A stretch of 5,147 nucleotides of DNA from Bdellovibrio sp. ZAP7 (GTDB lineage Bacteria; Bacteroidota; Bacteroidia; Flavobacteriales; Flavobacteriaceae): NCBI GenBank assembly GCA_943324165.2, contig CALPKO020000144.1, positions 1-5,147 of the forward strand, in the 5' to 3' direction. The notes beneath the pieces are model-generated. The model saw only the letters and a program-made list of their open reading frames with translations, made no database searches and had not been told where the DNA came from. Made by a program: the position numbers and the translations under genes. Below are positions 1 to 5,147 of the stretch, piece by piece (position 1 is the stretch's first letter; each line of letters starts with the position of its first letter).

Positions 1-370
1 CTTCAGCCAAACTCACTTCATTTTGACCTGTAGTTGCCGGCTGATTGCTCCATGTAACATCTTCTGTCCATGGCGAAGTGATGCGTTGCAAAACTGCTTC
101 ATTACTGCCACTAACATGCACGTGCTGACCATTTGCATATCCATTTTGAGCATTTGGATTGTTGTAAAGTGTGAGCACAGCCGATTGGATGGTAGCGCCT
201 ACCGGCAAGTTACTCAAATCAAAATCAACAAGACTTCTAATAGATAATGGTAAACCAAATATTGTCCATGCCGCTGCATCAAATTCTGCAGAATTTCCTT
301 GACCGCCATTTGGAACATTAGAAGAAATAAAAGCATCTTTTCCATCCGTTGCATTTGGTTGTAAAGTAAG
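1..370 (-). repeat. Second DNRLRE repeat unit (partial)
   Basis: This stretch matches 574-943 without gaps at a spacing of exactly 573 nt, which is 191 codons, and encodes residues 215-337 of the left-hand protein. Roughly the first 205 nt are almost identical to the partner copy. That stretch includes about 70 identical bases around 126-195, which encode the LTLYNNPNAQNGYANGQ region. From about 207 to 370 the copies differ much more. The remainder of this unit lies outside the window. Confidence 0.95.
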
Positions 371-1012
371 CATGTTGCAAACCACAGTATAGGTTATCTC
401 TAATTTTGGGTGTAAAGCTGCGTTGGGATGATCGCTAGAGGCAAATGCTAACAATCGATAGGGAGTTTCAGTTTTTAGTTTTAATAAAAAACCAAAACTA
501 TCGCTTGGGTTCGCAATAATATCTTCTAATAAATTTTTAACATCTAAAACATAATCTTGGTTAGGATTTGTATCTTCAGCCAAACTCACTTCATTTTGAC
601 CTGTAGTTGTCGGCTGATTGCTCCATGTAACATCTTCTGTCCATGGCGACGTAATGCGTTGCAAAACTGCTTCATTACTACCGCTAACATGCACATGCTG
701 ACCATTTGCATATCCATTTTGAGCATTTGGATTGTTGTAAAGTGTGAGCACAGCCGATTGGATGGTAGCTCCTACCGGCAAACTACTCAAATCAAAATCA
801 ATAAGACTTCTAATGGTTAAAGGCAAACCACCTATTGTCCAAGCTGCTGCGTCAAATTCTGTCGAATTTCCTTGACCGCCATTTGGAACATTAGATGAAA
901 TAAAGGCATCTTTTCCATTGGTTGCATTAAGTTGCAAGGTTAATGTAGTTTGCCCATTCATTGGGAAAACCATAAAAAAGAAAAAAGAAATTATGCAATA
1001 TGTTTTAAACAT
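1..1012 (-). CDS. Secreted tandem DNRLRE-domain (CBM96-like) protein, N-terminal part
   Basis: This partial gene runs off the left edge; 337 residues are visible from an ATG at 1012-1010. Residues 1-20 form a signal peptide: a short K-containing start, a run of hydrophobic and Phe residues, and a likely cleavage at NG|Q21. Two modules follow with a 191-residue period: residues 24-211, and 215 onward, cut at 337. Each module begins LTLQ.NAT.GKDAFISSNVPNGG, continues with an R-S-L-[IV]-D-F-D-L strand and S-A-V-L-T-L-Y, and holds the W-T-E-D-V-T-W-S-N-Q-P motif. These are hallmarks of the DNRLRE family, a beta-sandwich seen in extracellular proteins; some members (CBM96) bind polysaccharides. 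The likely role is binding glycan or a surface outside the cell. A C-terminal type IX secretion sorting domain is common in such proteins, but that end is not in the window. The ligand cannot be told from sequence. The gene has its own -7 box and is insulated from ettA by a terminator. Confidence 0.85.
   Translation of the reverse strand, partial: MFKTYCIISFFFFMVFPMNGQTTLTLQLNATNGKDAFISSNVPNGGQGNSTEFDAAAWTIGGLPLTIRSLIDFDLSSLPVGATIQSAVLTLYNNPNAQNGYANGQHVHVSGSNEAVLQRITSPWTEDVTWSNQPTTTGQNEVSLAEDTNPNQDYVLDVKNLLEDIIANPSDSFGFLLKLKTETPYRLLAFASSDHPNAALHPKLEITYTVVCNMLTLQPNATDGKDAFISSNVPNGGQGNSAEFDAAAWTIFGLPLSIRSLVDFDLSNLPVGATIQSAVLTLYNNPNAQNGYANGQHVHVSGSNEAVLQRITSPWTEDVTWSNQPATTGQNEVSLAE
574..943 (-). 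repeat. First DNRLRE repeat unit, matching part
   Basis: This is the partner of 1-370 and encodes residues 24-146 of the same protein. Together with 371-573, whose counterpart lies beyond the left edge, it makes one full 191-residue module. The copies align in frame without any insertion or deletion, so this is an internal domain duplication and not a broken gene. Confidence 0.95.
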
Positions 1013-1038
1013 AAAATTGGAGTTAGGTCATTTTTTTA

Positions 1039-1046
1039 CAAATATA
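1039..1046 (-). promoter_or_regulatory. Bacteroidota -7 box for the DNRLRE gene
   Basis: On the minus strand the sequence is TATATTTG, an exact match to the TAnnTTTG consensus of the Bacteroidota primary sigma factor. It lies 26 nt before the ATG at 1012, predicting a leader of about 20 nt. No clear TTG -33 element is seen 19-21 nt upstream, so the promoter may be weak or need an activator. Confidence 0.55.
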
Positions 1047-1079
1047 GATGCTTAAATTTTATTAAAAAAATAATTACTT

Positions 1080-1091
1080 AGCATTAATGCT
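1080..1091. promoter_or_regulatory. Perfect 12-bp palindrome, possible operator
   Basis: AGCATTAATGCT is identical to its own reverse complement. It ends 33 bp upstream of the -7 box at 1039-1046, so its centre is near -50 of the predicted transcript, a position where activators often bind. No regulator is identified. The palindrome is short enough to occur by chance in AT-rich DNA. Confidence 0.25.
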
Positions 1092-1148
1092 TTAGTTAAT
1101 TTGATTTAAACATTGCTTTAGATTTTTGATTATATAGGTAGCTTTTCG

Positions 1149-1194
1149 CCAATAAGCCATATTGAAAAAATGAAGATTTATTTTGGCTTGTTGG
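1149..1194. repeat. Imperfect inverted repeat in intergenic DNA
   Basis: The left arm CCAATAAGCCA (1149-1159) and right arm TGGCTTGTTGG (1184-1194) pair at 10 of 11 positions around a 24-nt loop. On the plus strand the odd position becomes a G-U wobble; on the minus strand it is an A-C mismatch. No plus-strand gene is known here, and no long T-run follows. It could be a small-RNA hairpin, a remnant of a small mobile element, or chance. Confidence 0.35.
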
Positions 1195-1205
1195 TAGATT
1201 TGAAT

Positions 1206-1238
1206 AAAAAAACCCGATTTGAAATTCAAACCGGGTTT
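1206..1238 (-). terminator. Rho-independent terminator of ettA
   Basis: On the minus strand, arms AAACCCGGTTTGAA and TTCAAATCGGGTTT form a long stem containing one G-U wobble, followed directly by seven T residues (1212-1206). The hairpin begins 29 nt after the ettA stop codon. On the plus strand the wobble becomes an A-C mismatch and no T-run follows, so it acts for the minus strand only. It isolates ettA from the DNRLRE gene. A tandem AATTCGT motif (1239-1250) sits between the stop codon and the stem. Confidence 0.9.
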
Positions 1239-1267
1239 AATTCGTAATTCGTAATTTTAGACAACGA

Positions 1268-2962
1268 CTAATTTCTAATCAATTTTCTGTATTTCAAACG
1301 TTTTGGGGTTAAATCTCCACCTAATCTTTTCTTTTTGTTTTCTTCATATTCGGAGAAACCGCCTTCAAAATAATATACTTCAGAATCTCCTTCAAATGCC
1401 AAAATGTGGGTACAAATTCTATCTAAAAACCATCTGTCGTGCGAAATTACTACCGCACAACCCGCAAAGTTTTCTAATCCTTCTTCTAATGCTCGCAAGG
1501 TATTAATGTCCAAATCGTTGGTTGGTTCATCTAGTAAAAGTACGTTTCCTTCTTCTTTTAATGTCATAGCCAAGTGCAAACGGTTGCGCTCTCCACCCGA
1601 AAGCATCGAAACTTTTTTGTTTTGGTCACTTCCGCCAAAGTTAAATCGAGACAAATACGCACGAGAGTTTACTTGCTTTCCGCCCATCATAATCAACTCT
1701 TGTCCATCGGCAAAATTTTCCCAAATTGATTTCTCTGGGTTAATGTTAGAATGCGATTGATCTACGTAGGCGATTTTTACAGTTTCGCCAACCGCAAAGG
1801 TACCGCTGTCAGTTTCTTGTTCGCCCATTATCATTCTAAAAATAGTAGATTTTCCTGCACCATTTGGTCCTATTATACCAACAATTCCAGCTTGTGGCAA
1901 AGTAAAGTTGAGGTTGTCATACAACAATTTATCTCCAAAAGCTTTGGCTACATTTTTGGCTTCAATTACATTGGTTCCCAATCTTGGTCCATTCGGAATA
2001 TAAATTTCTAGGTTTTCATCCAATTGTTTTTGGTCTTCATTCAACAATTTGTCATAGTTCTGCAAACGTGCTTTCTGCTTGCTTTGGCGACCTTTAGCTC
2101 CTTGACGAACCCAGTCTAATTCTCGTTCCAACGTTTTTCTGCGTTTTGATGCCACTTTTTCTTCTTGTGCCATTCTGCTCGATTTTTGATCTAGCCAAGA
2201 TGAATAATTTCCTTTCCAAGGTATTCCTTCTCCCCTATCTAATTCTAAAATCCAACCGGCAACATTATCTAGAAAGTAACGGTCGTGCGTAACGGCAATT
2301 ACGGTTCCTGCGTATTGTGCCAGATGTTGTTCTAACCAAAGCACAGATTCAGCATCAAGGTGATTGGTAGGTTCATCCAGCAATAAAACATCTGGCTGTT
2401 GCAATAACAATCTGCACAAAGCCACTCGGCGACGCTCTCCACCAGAAAGATTTTTTATCGGTGTATCTCCGTCAGGTGTGCGTAAAGCATCCATTGCAAT
2501 TTCTAGTTTCGTGTCGATTTCCCAAGCACCTAGCGCATCAATTTTGTCTTGCAAATCTGCCTGACGGTTCATGAGTTTATCCATTTTGTCGGCATCTTCA
2601 TAGTTTTCAGGAAGACCAAACAAATCATTAATTTCATTGTATTCTGCTAAAACCTTCATGGTTTCGGCAACTCCTTCGCGCACAATTTCGATGACCGTTT
2701 TCTCATCGTCTAAAATCGGTTCTTGCTCTAAATAACCCACAGTATAACCTGGTTGAAAAACCACATCTCCTTGGTAATTTTTGTCAACACCTGCGATAAT
2801 CCTTAAAAGTGAAGATTTTCCGGAGCCATTTAGACCTAAAATACCAATTTTAGCTCCGTAAAAGAAACTTAAATAAATATTTTTTAAAACTTGTTTATCG
2901 CTGCTAGAGTAAGTTTTACTCAATCGCTGCATCGAAAATATTACTTTCTTATCGTCTGACAT
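1268..2962 (-). CDS. ettA: Energy-dependent translational throttle protein EttA (ABC-F ATPase)
   Basis: This is a complete 564-residue cytoplasmic ABC-F protein with two ATPase domains and no membrane segments. Domain 1 has Walker A GLNGSGKS (43-50), signature LSGGE (172-176), Walker B ending DEPTNHLD with Glu197, and switch His226. Domain 2 has GPNGAGKS (365-372), LSGGE (454-458), DEPTNDLD with Glu479, and His508. Both catalytic glutamates sit nine residues later than those of E. coli EttA (E188, E470), so the two are colinear. The arm insertion is at about 88-140, and the basic interdomain linker that contacts tRNA is at about 250-320 (KRRKTLERELDW...KGRQSKQKARL). The C-terminus, with KKKRLGGD and PKR, is EttA-like. 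Known EttA binds the ribosomal E site and gates the first peptide bond according to the ATP/ADP ratio. It appears to have its own promoter with a long leader, and it ends at a strong terminator. All key residues are intact. Confidence 0.95.
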   Translation of the reverse strand: MSDDKKVIFSMQRLSKTYSSSDKQVLKNIYLSFFYGAKIGILGLNGSGKSSLLRIIAGVDKNYQGDVVFQPGYTVGYLEQEPILDDEKTVIEIVREGVAETMKVLAEYNEINDLFGLPENYEDADKMDKLMNRQADLQDKIDALGAWEIDTKLEIAMDALRTPDGDTPIKNLSGGERRRVALCRLLLQQPDVLLLDEPTNHLDAESVLWLEQHLAQYAGTVIAVTHDRYFLDNVAGWILELDRGEGIPWKGNYSSWLDQKSSRMAQEEKVASKRRKTLERELDWVRQGAKGRQSKQKARLQNYDKLLNEDQKQLDENLEIYIPNGPRLGTNVIEAKNVAKAFGDKLLYDNLNFTLPQAGIVGIIGPNGAGKSTIFRMIMGEQETDSGTFAVGETVKIAYVDQSHSNINPEKSIWENFADGQELIMMGGKQVNSRAYLSRFNFGGSDQNKKVSMLSGGERNRLHLAMTLKEEGNVLLLDEPTNDLDINTLRALEEGLENFAGCAVVISHDRWFLDRICTHILAFEGDSEVYYFEGGFSEYEENKKKRLGGDLTPKRLKYRKLIRN

Positions 2963-3120
2963 AACTATTTTTATTTTTATTAAATGATTGATTTTTATAT
3001 ATTTACAACTTAATTACTTTAGTAAATATAACATTTTTGAATAAAATACCCGAACTTTTTGTTCCCACTTCTGATAAATTTTGATTGATTTTTTTATAAA
3101 AATTTATAAAACATATAAAA
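2963..3120 (-). other. Long AT-rich ettA leader with two tiny uORFs
   Basis: This is the predicted untranslated leader between the -7 box at 3127-3134 and the ettA ATG; the transcription start is inferred. It contains two ATG-started six-codon ORFs: 3114-3094 (MFYKFL) and 3034-3014 (MLYLLK). It also has a short inverted repeat, GAAC-5 nt-GTTC (3052-3064), and a 12-mer TGATTGATTTTT present at both 2985-2996 and 3082-3093 (plus-strand reading). No T-run terminator or recognised riboswitch is seen. Such short ORFs are expected by chance at this base composition. Confidence 0.35.
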
Positions 3121-3126
3121 GTTAAA

Positions 3127-3158
3127 CAAATATAGCTTTAAATAAAAAGAATGCAAAA
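3127..3158 (-). promoter_or_regulatory. Bacteroidota promoter for ettA
   Basis: On the minus strand a -33 element TTTTG (3158-3154) is followed by a 19-nt spacer and TATATTTG (3134-3127). Both boxes and the spacing match the known Bacteroidota primary promoter pattern (TTG, about 19-21 nt, TAnnTTTG). This is the best promoter in the window. It lies downstream of the OstA-like stop codon and 165 nt before the ettA start. Confidence 0.7.
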
Positions 3159-3205
3159 GATGATTTTATTTAAAACTATCAAAAATCAACTCATGCGCAA
3201 AAATG

Positions 3206-4831
3206 CTATTTCTTTAACGGATTTTGTTTATCATAATTTTTAGTTTCTTTCCTTACTTTCATTGGCGTATTTTCCTTGGCATTTTCAAGTTTACTTTTCT
3301 TTTTGATTTTTTCATCTAATTCAATTTCTTCTTTTGGAAAAATTTCTTCTTTAGACATAATCCTTTCATCGCCACGCCAAATGAATCCTCGTAATTTCCT
3401 AACATTCTCCGGGAAATCTTTTTCTGGATAAGTGGTACTCTCTATATTCTTAAAAGAAGTTAAAGTTCTAATTTTGTTGTCTTCTAATTGCATATTAATG
3501 CGACTACTCAACTTTTTTTCAATTCCAATCAATTCTAATTTATCATAAGCATAATAAATAGCTTCGGTATTTTTAACAATATCTACTTCATACAATTTAT
3601 TGTCCTTGAATTTTCCATACAAATTCAATCCTTTTATTTGGTTGTAACCTGTTCCTAGTGAATCTTTAGATATTATAAAAGCATTGTTCAAAACCTTTAA
3701 AGAATCTAACTTCTCAGTTCGATTGTTCCCTATTAAATGAATTTCATCACCGGTCATTTGGTTTTCGCCATTCCATATCACAGGATTTTTAATGAGTTTT
3801 GTCAATGCCAACTTCGTACTAGAATGAATAGAATCGCATTTTCCACTCATATCGGTTTTATAAAATCTTGCATTTTTAAAAGCACGGATAATCCTATTTT
3901 CAGGTTTTCCGGTAACCATTAGAATTTTTCCATGAATATATAAAGAATCTTTCTCTACCAAACTAATCGCCACGGCATGTTTGGTTACAAACATAGAATC
4001 TTTTTGTTTGTACATTTCTGCATAATGTCCTTTTATAATTCCTTTATTAATTGAATCCGTAATTTTCACATTGTTGGTTGCCGAGGCAAATTCAATTTTT
4101 CTGTCATAATACAAACTATCGCCCTCAATCAATCGGTCTTTGTATTTGATATAAGACTTTCTTAAAAAATGCCCAACATTTTTTTTGCTATTATAAAATC
4201 CTTTTTCGGTATAAATGAAATTATCTTTCCCTTTAATAGTTGATGGACCAAAAAGATATGCATGACCAGAATTATTGTAATAATCCAAATGATTCGATTT
4301 GATTACATATTTTGGATTGCTAACGGTAACAGCTGTTAGAAATTGAAACTTTTTTTCTTTAGCATAGTATTTCCCAGACTTACTTTTCAAGGTATTGTCT
4401 TTATCCACAATCACACCATAATTTCTATAAAAAGCCTCTTGCTTGTTTCGGTCAAAATTAATTGTATCCGTTTTCAAATTCATATCAGGCGAACGCAAAA
4501 CCGGATTTCCCGTGGCAAAAGCTTGTTTGATATTGCCGTTGTATTCTGCATAATCACTGTTTAAATAAAGCGTGTCGCCTTGTACAATTTGAACTTCTCC
4601 AAATGCTTTTAAGTAATTTTCCTTTTGGAAAAAATAAGCTTTATTGCAAGTTATTATTGCTCCATCGTGGTTCATCCGTACTTTTCCAGACAATAAAACT
4701 GCTCCAGGAATTTTTGCCTCATCACGATCTGCAAAATCAGAATATTCAATATTGATTGGTTTTTGGGCTAAAACAGCATTTGCCTGCATGACAATGAGTC
4801 CTAAAATAAAGAAAAAAAAGCGTTTTTTCAA
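3206..4831 (-). CDS. OstA/LptA-like exported lipopolysaccharide-transport protein
   Basis: This is a complete 541-residue protein. Residues 1-22 form a signal peptide (KKR, a Phe-rich core, cleavage at VLA|Q23), so it acts in the periplasm or at the outer membrane. The rest is rich in short beta strands with recurring LptA-type phrases such as GDTLYLNSDYAEYNG (85-99), EGDSLYYDRK (236-245) and TGDEIHLIGNN (360-370). It matches the long Bacteroidota OstA-like family; E. coli LptA, at about 185 residues, is far shorter. Known LptA-type proteins stack into a bridge carrying lipopolysaccharide from the inner membrane to LptD; that role here is inferred. The last 50 or so residues are highly charged (E/K-rich) and probably disordered. 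The start codon is TTG (4831-4829): in-frame stops lie just upstream, and the next ATG (codon 15) would destroy the signal peptide. No convincing terminator follows, so transcription may reach ettA. Confidence 0.85.
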   Translation of the reverse strand: MKKRFFFFILGLIVMQANAVLAQKPINIEYSDFADRDEAKIPGAVLLSGKVRMNHDGAIITCNKAYFFQKENYLKAFGEVQIVQGDTLYLNSDYAEYNGNIKQAFATGNPVLRSPDMNLKTDTINFDRNKQEAFYRNYGVIVDKDNTLKSKSGKYYAKEKKFQFLTAVTVSNPKYVIKSNHLDYYNNSGHAYLFGPSTIKGKDNFIYTEKGFYNSKKNVGHFLRKSYIKYKDRLIEGDSLYYDRKIEFASATNNVKITDSINKGIIKGHYAEMYKQKDSMFVTKHAVAISLVEKDSLYIHGKILMVTGKPENRIIRAFKNARFYKTDMSGKCDSIHSSTKLALTKLIKNPVIWNGENQMTGDEIHLIGNNRTEKLDSLKVLNNAFIISKDSLGTGYNQIKGLNLYGKFKDNKLYEVDIVKNTEAIYYAYDKLELIGIEKKLSSRINMQLEDNKIRTLTSFKNIESTTYPEKDFPENVRKLRGFIWRGDERIMSKEEIFPKEEIELDEKIKKKSKLENAKENTPMKVRKETKNYDKQNPLKK

Positions 4832-4847
4832 GATGTATATTTTTTGT

Positions 4848-4855
4848 CAAATTTA
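4848..4855 (-). promoter_or_regulatory. -7 box for the OstA-like gene
   Basis: On the minus strand the sequence TAAATTTG matches TAnnTTTG exactly. It ends 16 nt before the TTG start codon, so the predicted leader is only about 10 nt. No good -33 TTG is present at the usual distance. The upstream neighbour is divergent, so a promoter must lie in this 139-bp gap. Confidence 0.5.
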
Positions 4856-4925
4856 GGGAAAATGTCATTAGTAACGATTTTATTAAGAATTATTTATTTC
4901 ATTCCCATAATGAGCATCAAATTTT

Positions 4926-4933
4926 TATATTTG
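4926..4933 (+). promoter_or_regulatory. -7 box for the alpha-amylase-like gene
   Basis: TATATTTG matches the Bacteroidota TAnnTTTG consensus exactly and lies 37 nt before the ATG at 4971, giving a leader of about 30 nt. The -33 region lacks a clear TTG. The leader ends in an A-rich stretch directly before the start codon, as is usual in Flavobacterium-like genes that lack a Shine-Dalgarno site. Confidence 0.55.
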
Positions 4934-4970
4934 TCAGAGAATGTAATTTTACAACTTTAAAATAAAACAA

Positions 4971-5147
4971 ATGAAAAATATAATTTTAGTTGCAATAATA
5001 GCTTTTTCACTCAACGTGAATGCACAATACAAAAAGAAAACACCGCCAAAAATTAAGAAAGAAATGGTTACAGAAAAAAAGCAAGTGGTTTATCAAGTTT
5101 TTACACGTTTGTTTGGAAATAAAAATACAAACAACAAACCTTGGGGA
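4971..5147 (+). CDS. Exported alpha-amylase-family (GH13) protein, N-terminal fragment
   Basis: This gene is open at the right edge; 59 codons are visible. Residues 1-18 form a signal peptide ending VNA|Q19, so the product is exported. A short Lys/Pro-rich linker follows (20-38). Next comes VVYQVFTRLFGN (40-51), which resembles the first beta strand of the GH13 catalytic barrel as seen in Bacteroidota alpha-amylases, and then NKPWG. If this is right, the enzyme hydrolyses alpha-glucan such as starch or glycogen in the periplasm or outside the cell. None of the catalytic residues lie in the window, so the family call rests on this short N-terminal stretch. An upstream ATG at 4941 is followed at once by TAA, which supports the start at 4971. 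The gene is divergent from the OstA-like gene. Confidence 0.7.
   Translation, partial: MKNIILVAIIAFSLNVNAQYKKKTPPKIKKEMVTEKKQVVYQVFTRLFGNKNTNNKPWG

Noticed and set aside
23..820. Two similar plus-strand open frames at 23-247 and 557-820 that look like a small duplicated Cys-rich protein family.
   Set aside because: They are antisense shadows of the repeated DNRLRE modules; their similarity only reflects the duplication in the real minus-strand gene.
1..943. Direct repeats as a CRISPR array or mobile-element ends.
   Set aside because: The repeats are 573 nt apart, in frame, and encode matching protein domains; there are no short spacers or transposase.
1210..1238. Bidirectional terminator.
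   Set aside because: The plus-strand form has an A-C mismatch and no T-run after the stem, so only the minus-strand terminator is supported.
1170..1247. A 25-codon plus-strand ORF starting ATG AAG ATT TAT.
   Set aside because: It runs straight through the ettA terminator stem, has no promoter box at a suitable distance, and resembles no known peptide.
1268..2962. An antibiotic-resistance ABC-F protein instead of EttA.
   Set aside because: The arm, linker and C-terminal sequence and the colinear spacing with E. coli EttA fit the housekeeping EttA type; no long antibiotic-resistance-domain extension of the linker is seen.
3165..3196. A 7-bp AT stem (TGATTTT/AAAATCA) after the OstA-like gene as a terminator.
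   Set aside because: The stem is weak, has a 14-nt loop, and is followed by no proper T-run.

Overview
The window looks like chromosomal DNA of a Bacteroidota bacterium, most likely a Flavobacterium or close relative. The evidence is AT-rich DNA, Bacteroidota-type -7 promoter boxes (TAnnTTTG), A-rich leaders without clear Shine-Dalgarno sites, exported proteins whose signal peptides end in ...A|Q or ...G|Q, and protein families typical of that phylum. There are four protein genes: three on the minus strand and one starting at the right edge on the plus strand. No tRNA, rRNA, CRISPR array, insertion sequence or phage gene was seen.

Left (1-1012, minus): the N-terminal 337 residues of a secreted protein built from tandem DNRLRE-type (CBM96-like) beta-sandwich modules with an exact 191-residue (573-nt) period. 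Its C-terminus lies beyond the left edge. Its short upstream region holds a good -7 box and, further up, a perfect 12-bp palindrome. A strong intrinsic terminator (1206-1238) separates it from the next gene.

Centre (1268-2962, minus): ettA, a complete ABC-F translation factor with two intact ATPase domains. A well-matched promoter (3127-3158) lies about 165 nt upstream, giving an unusually long AT-rich leader with two six-codon upstream ORFs.

Right centre (3206-4831, minus): a complete 541-residue exported OstA/LptA-like protein, probably part of lipopolysaccharide transport across the periplasm. It starts at a TTG codon and has a very short predicted leader. No convincing terminator separates it from ettA, so some read-through into ettA is possible.

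Right edge (4971 onward, plus): the first 59 residues of an exported protein that resembles the start of a GH13 alpha-amylase. It is divergent from the OstA-like gene across a 139-bp region that carries a -7 box for each direction.

The genes do not form one pathway: they are a surface or secreted binding protein, a ribosome-associated ATPase, an envelope-biogenesis protein and a polysaccharide hydrolase. I found no strong candidate for a new system. The points most worth checking are the near-identical module duplication at the left, the ettA leader, and the TTG-initiated OstA-like gene.
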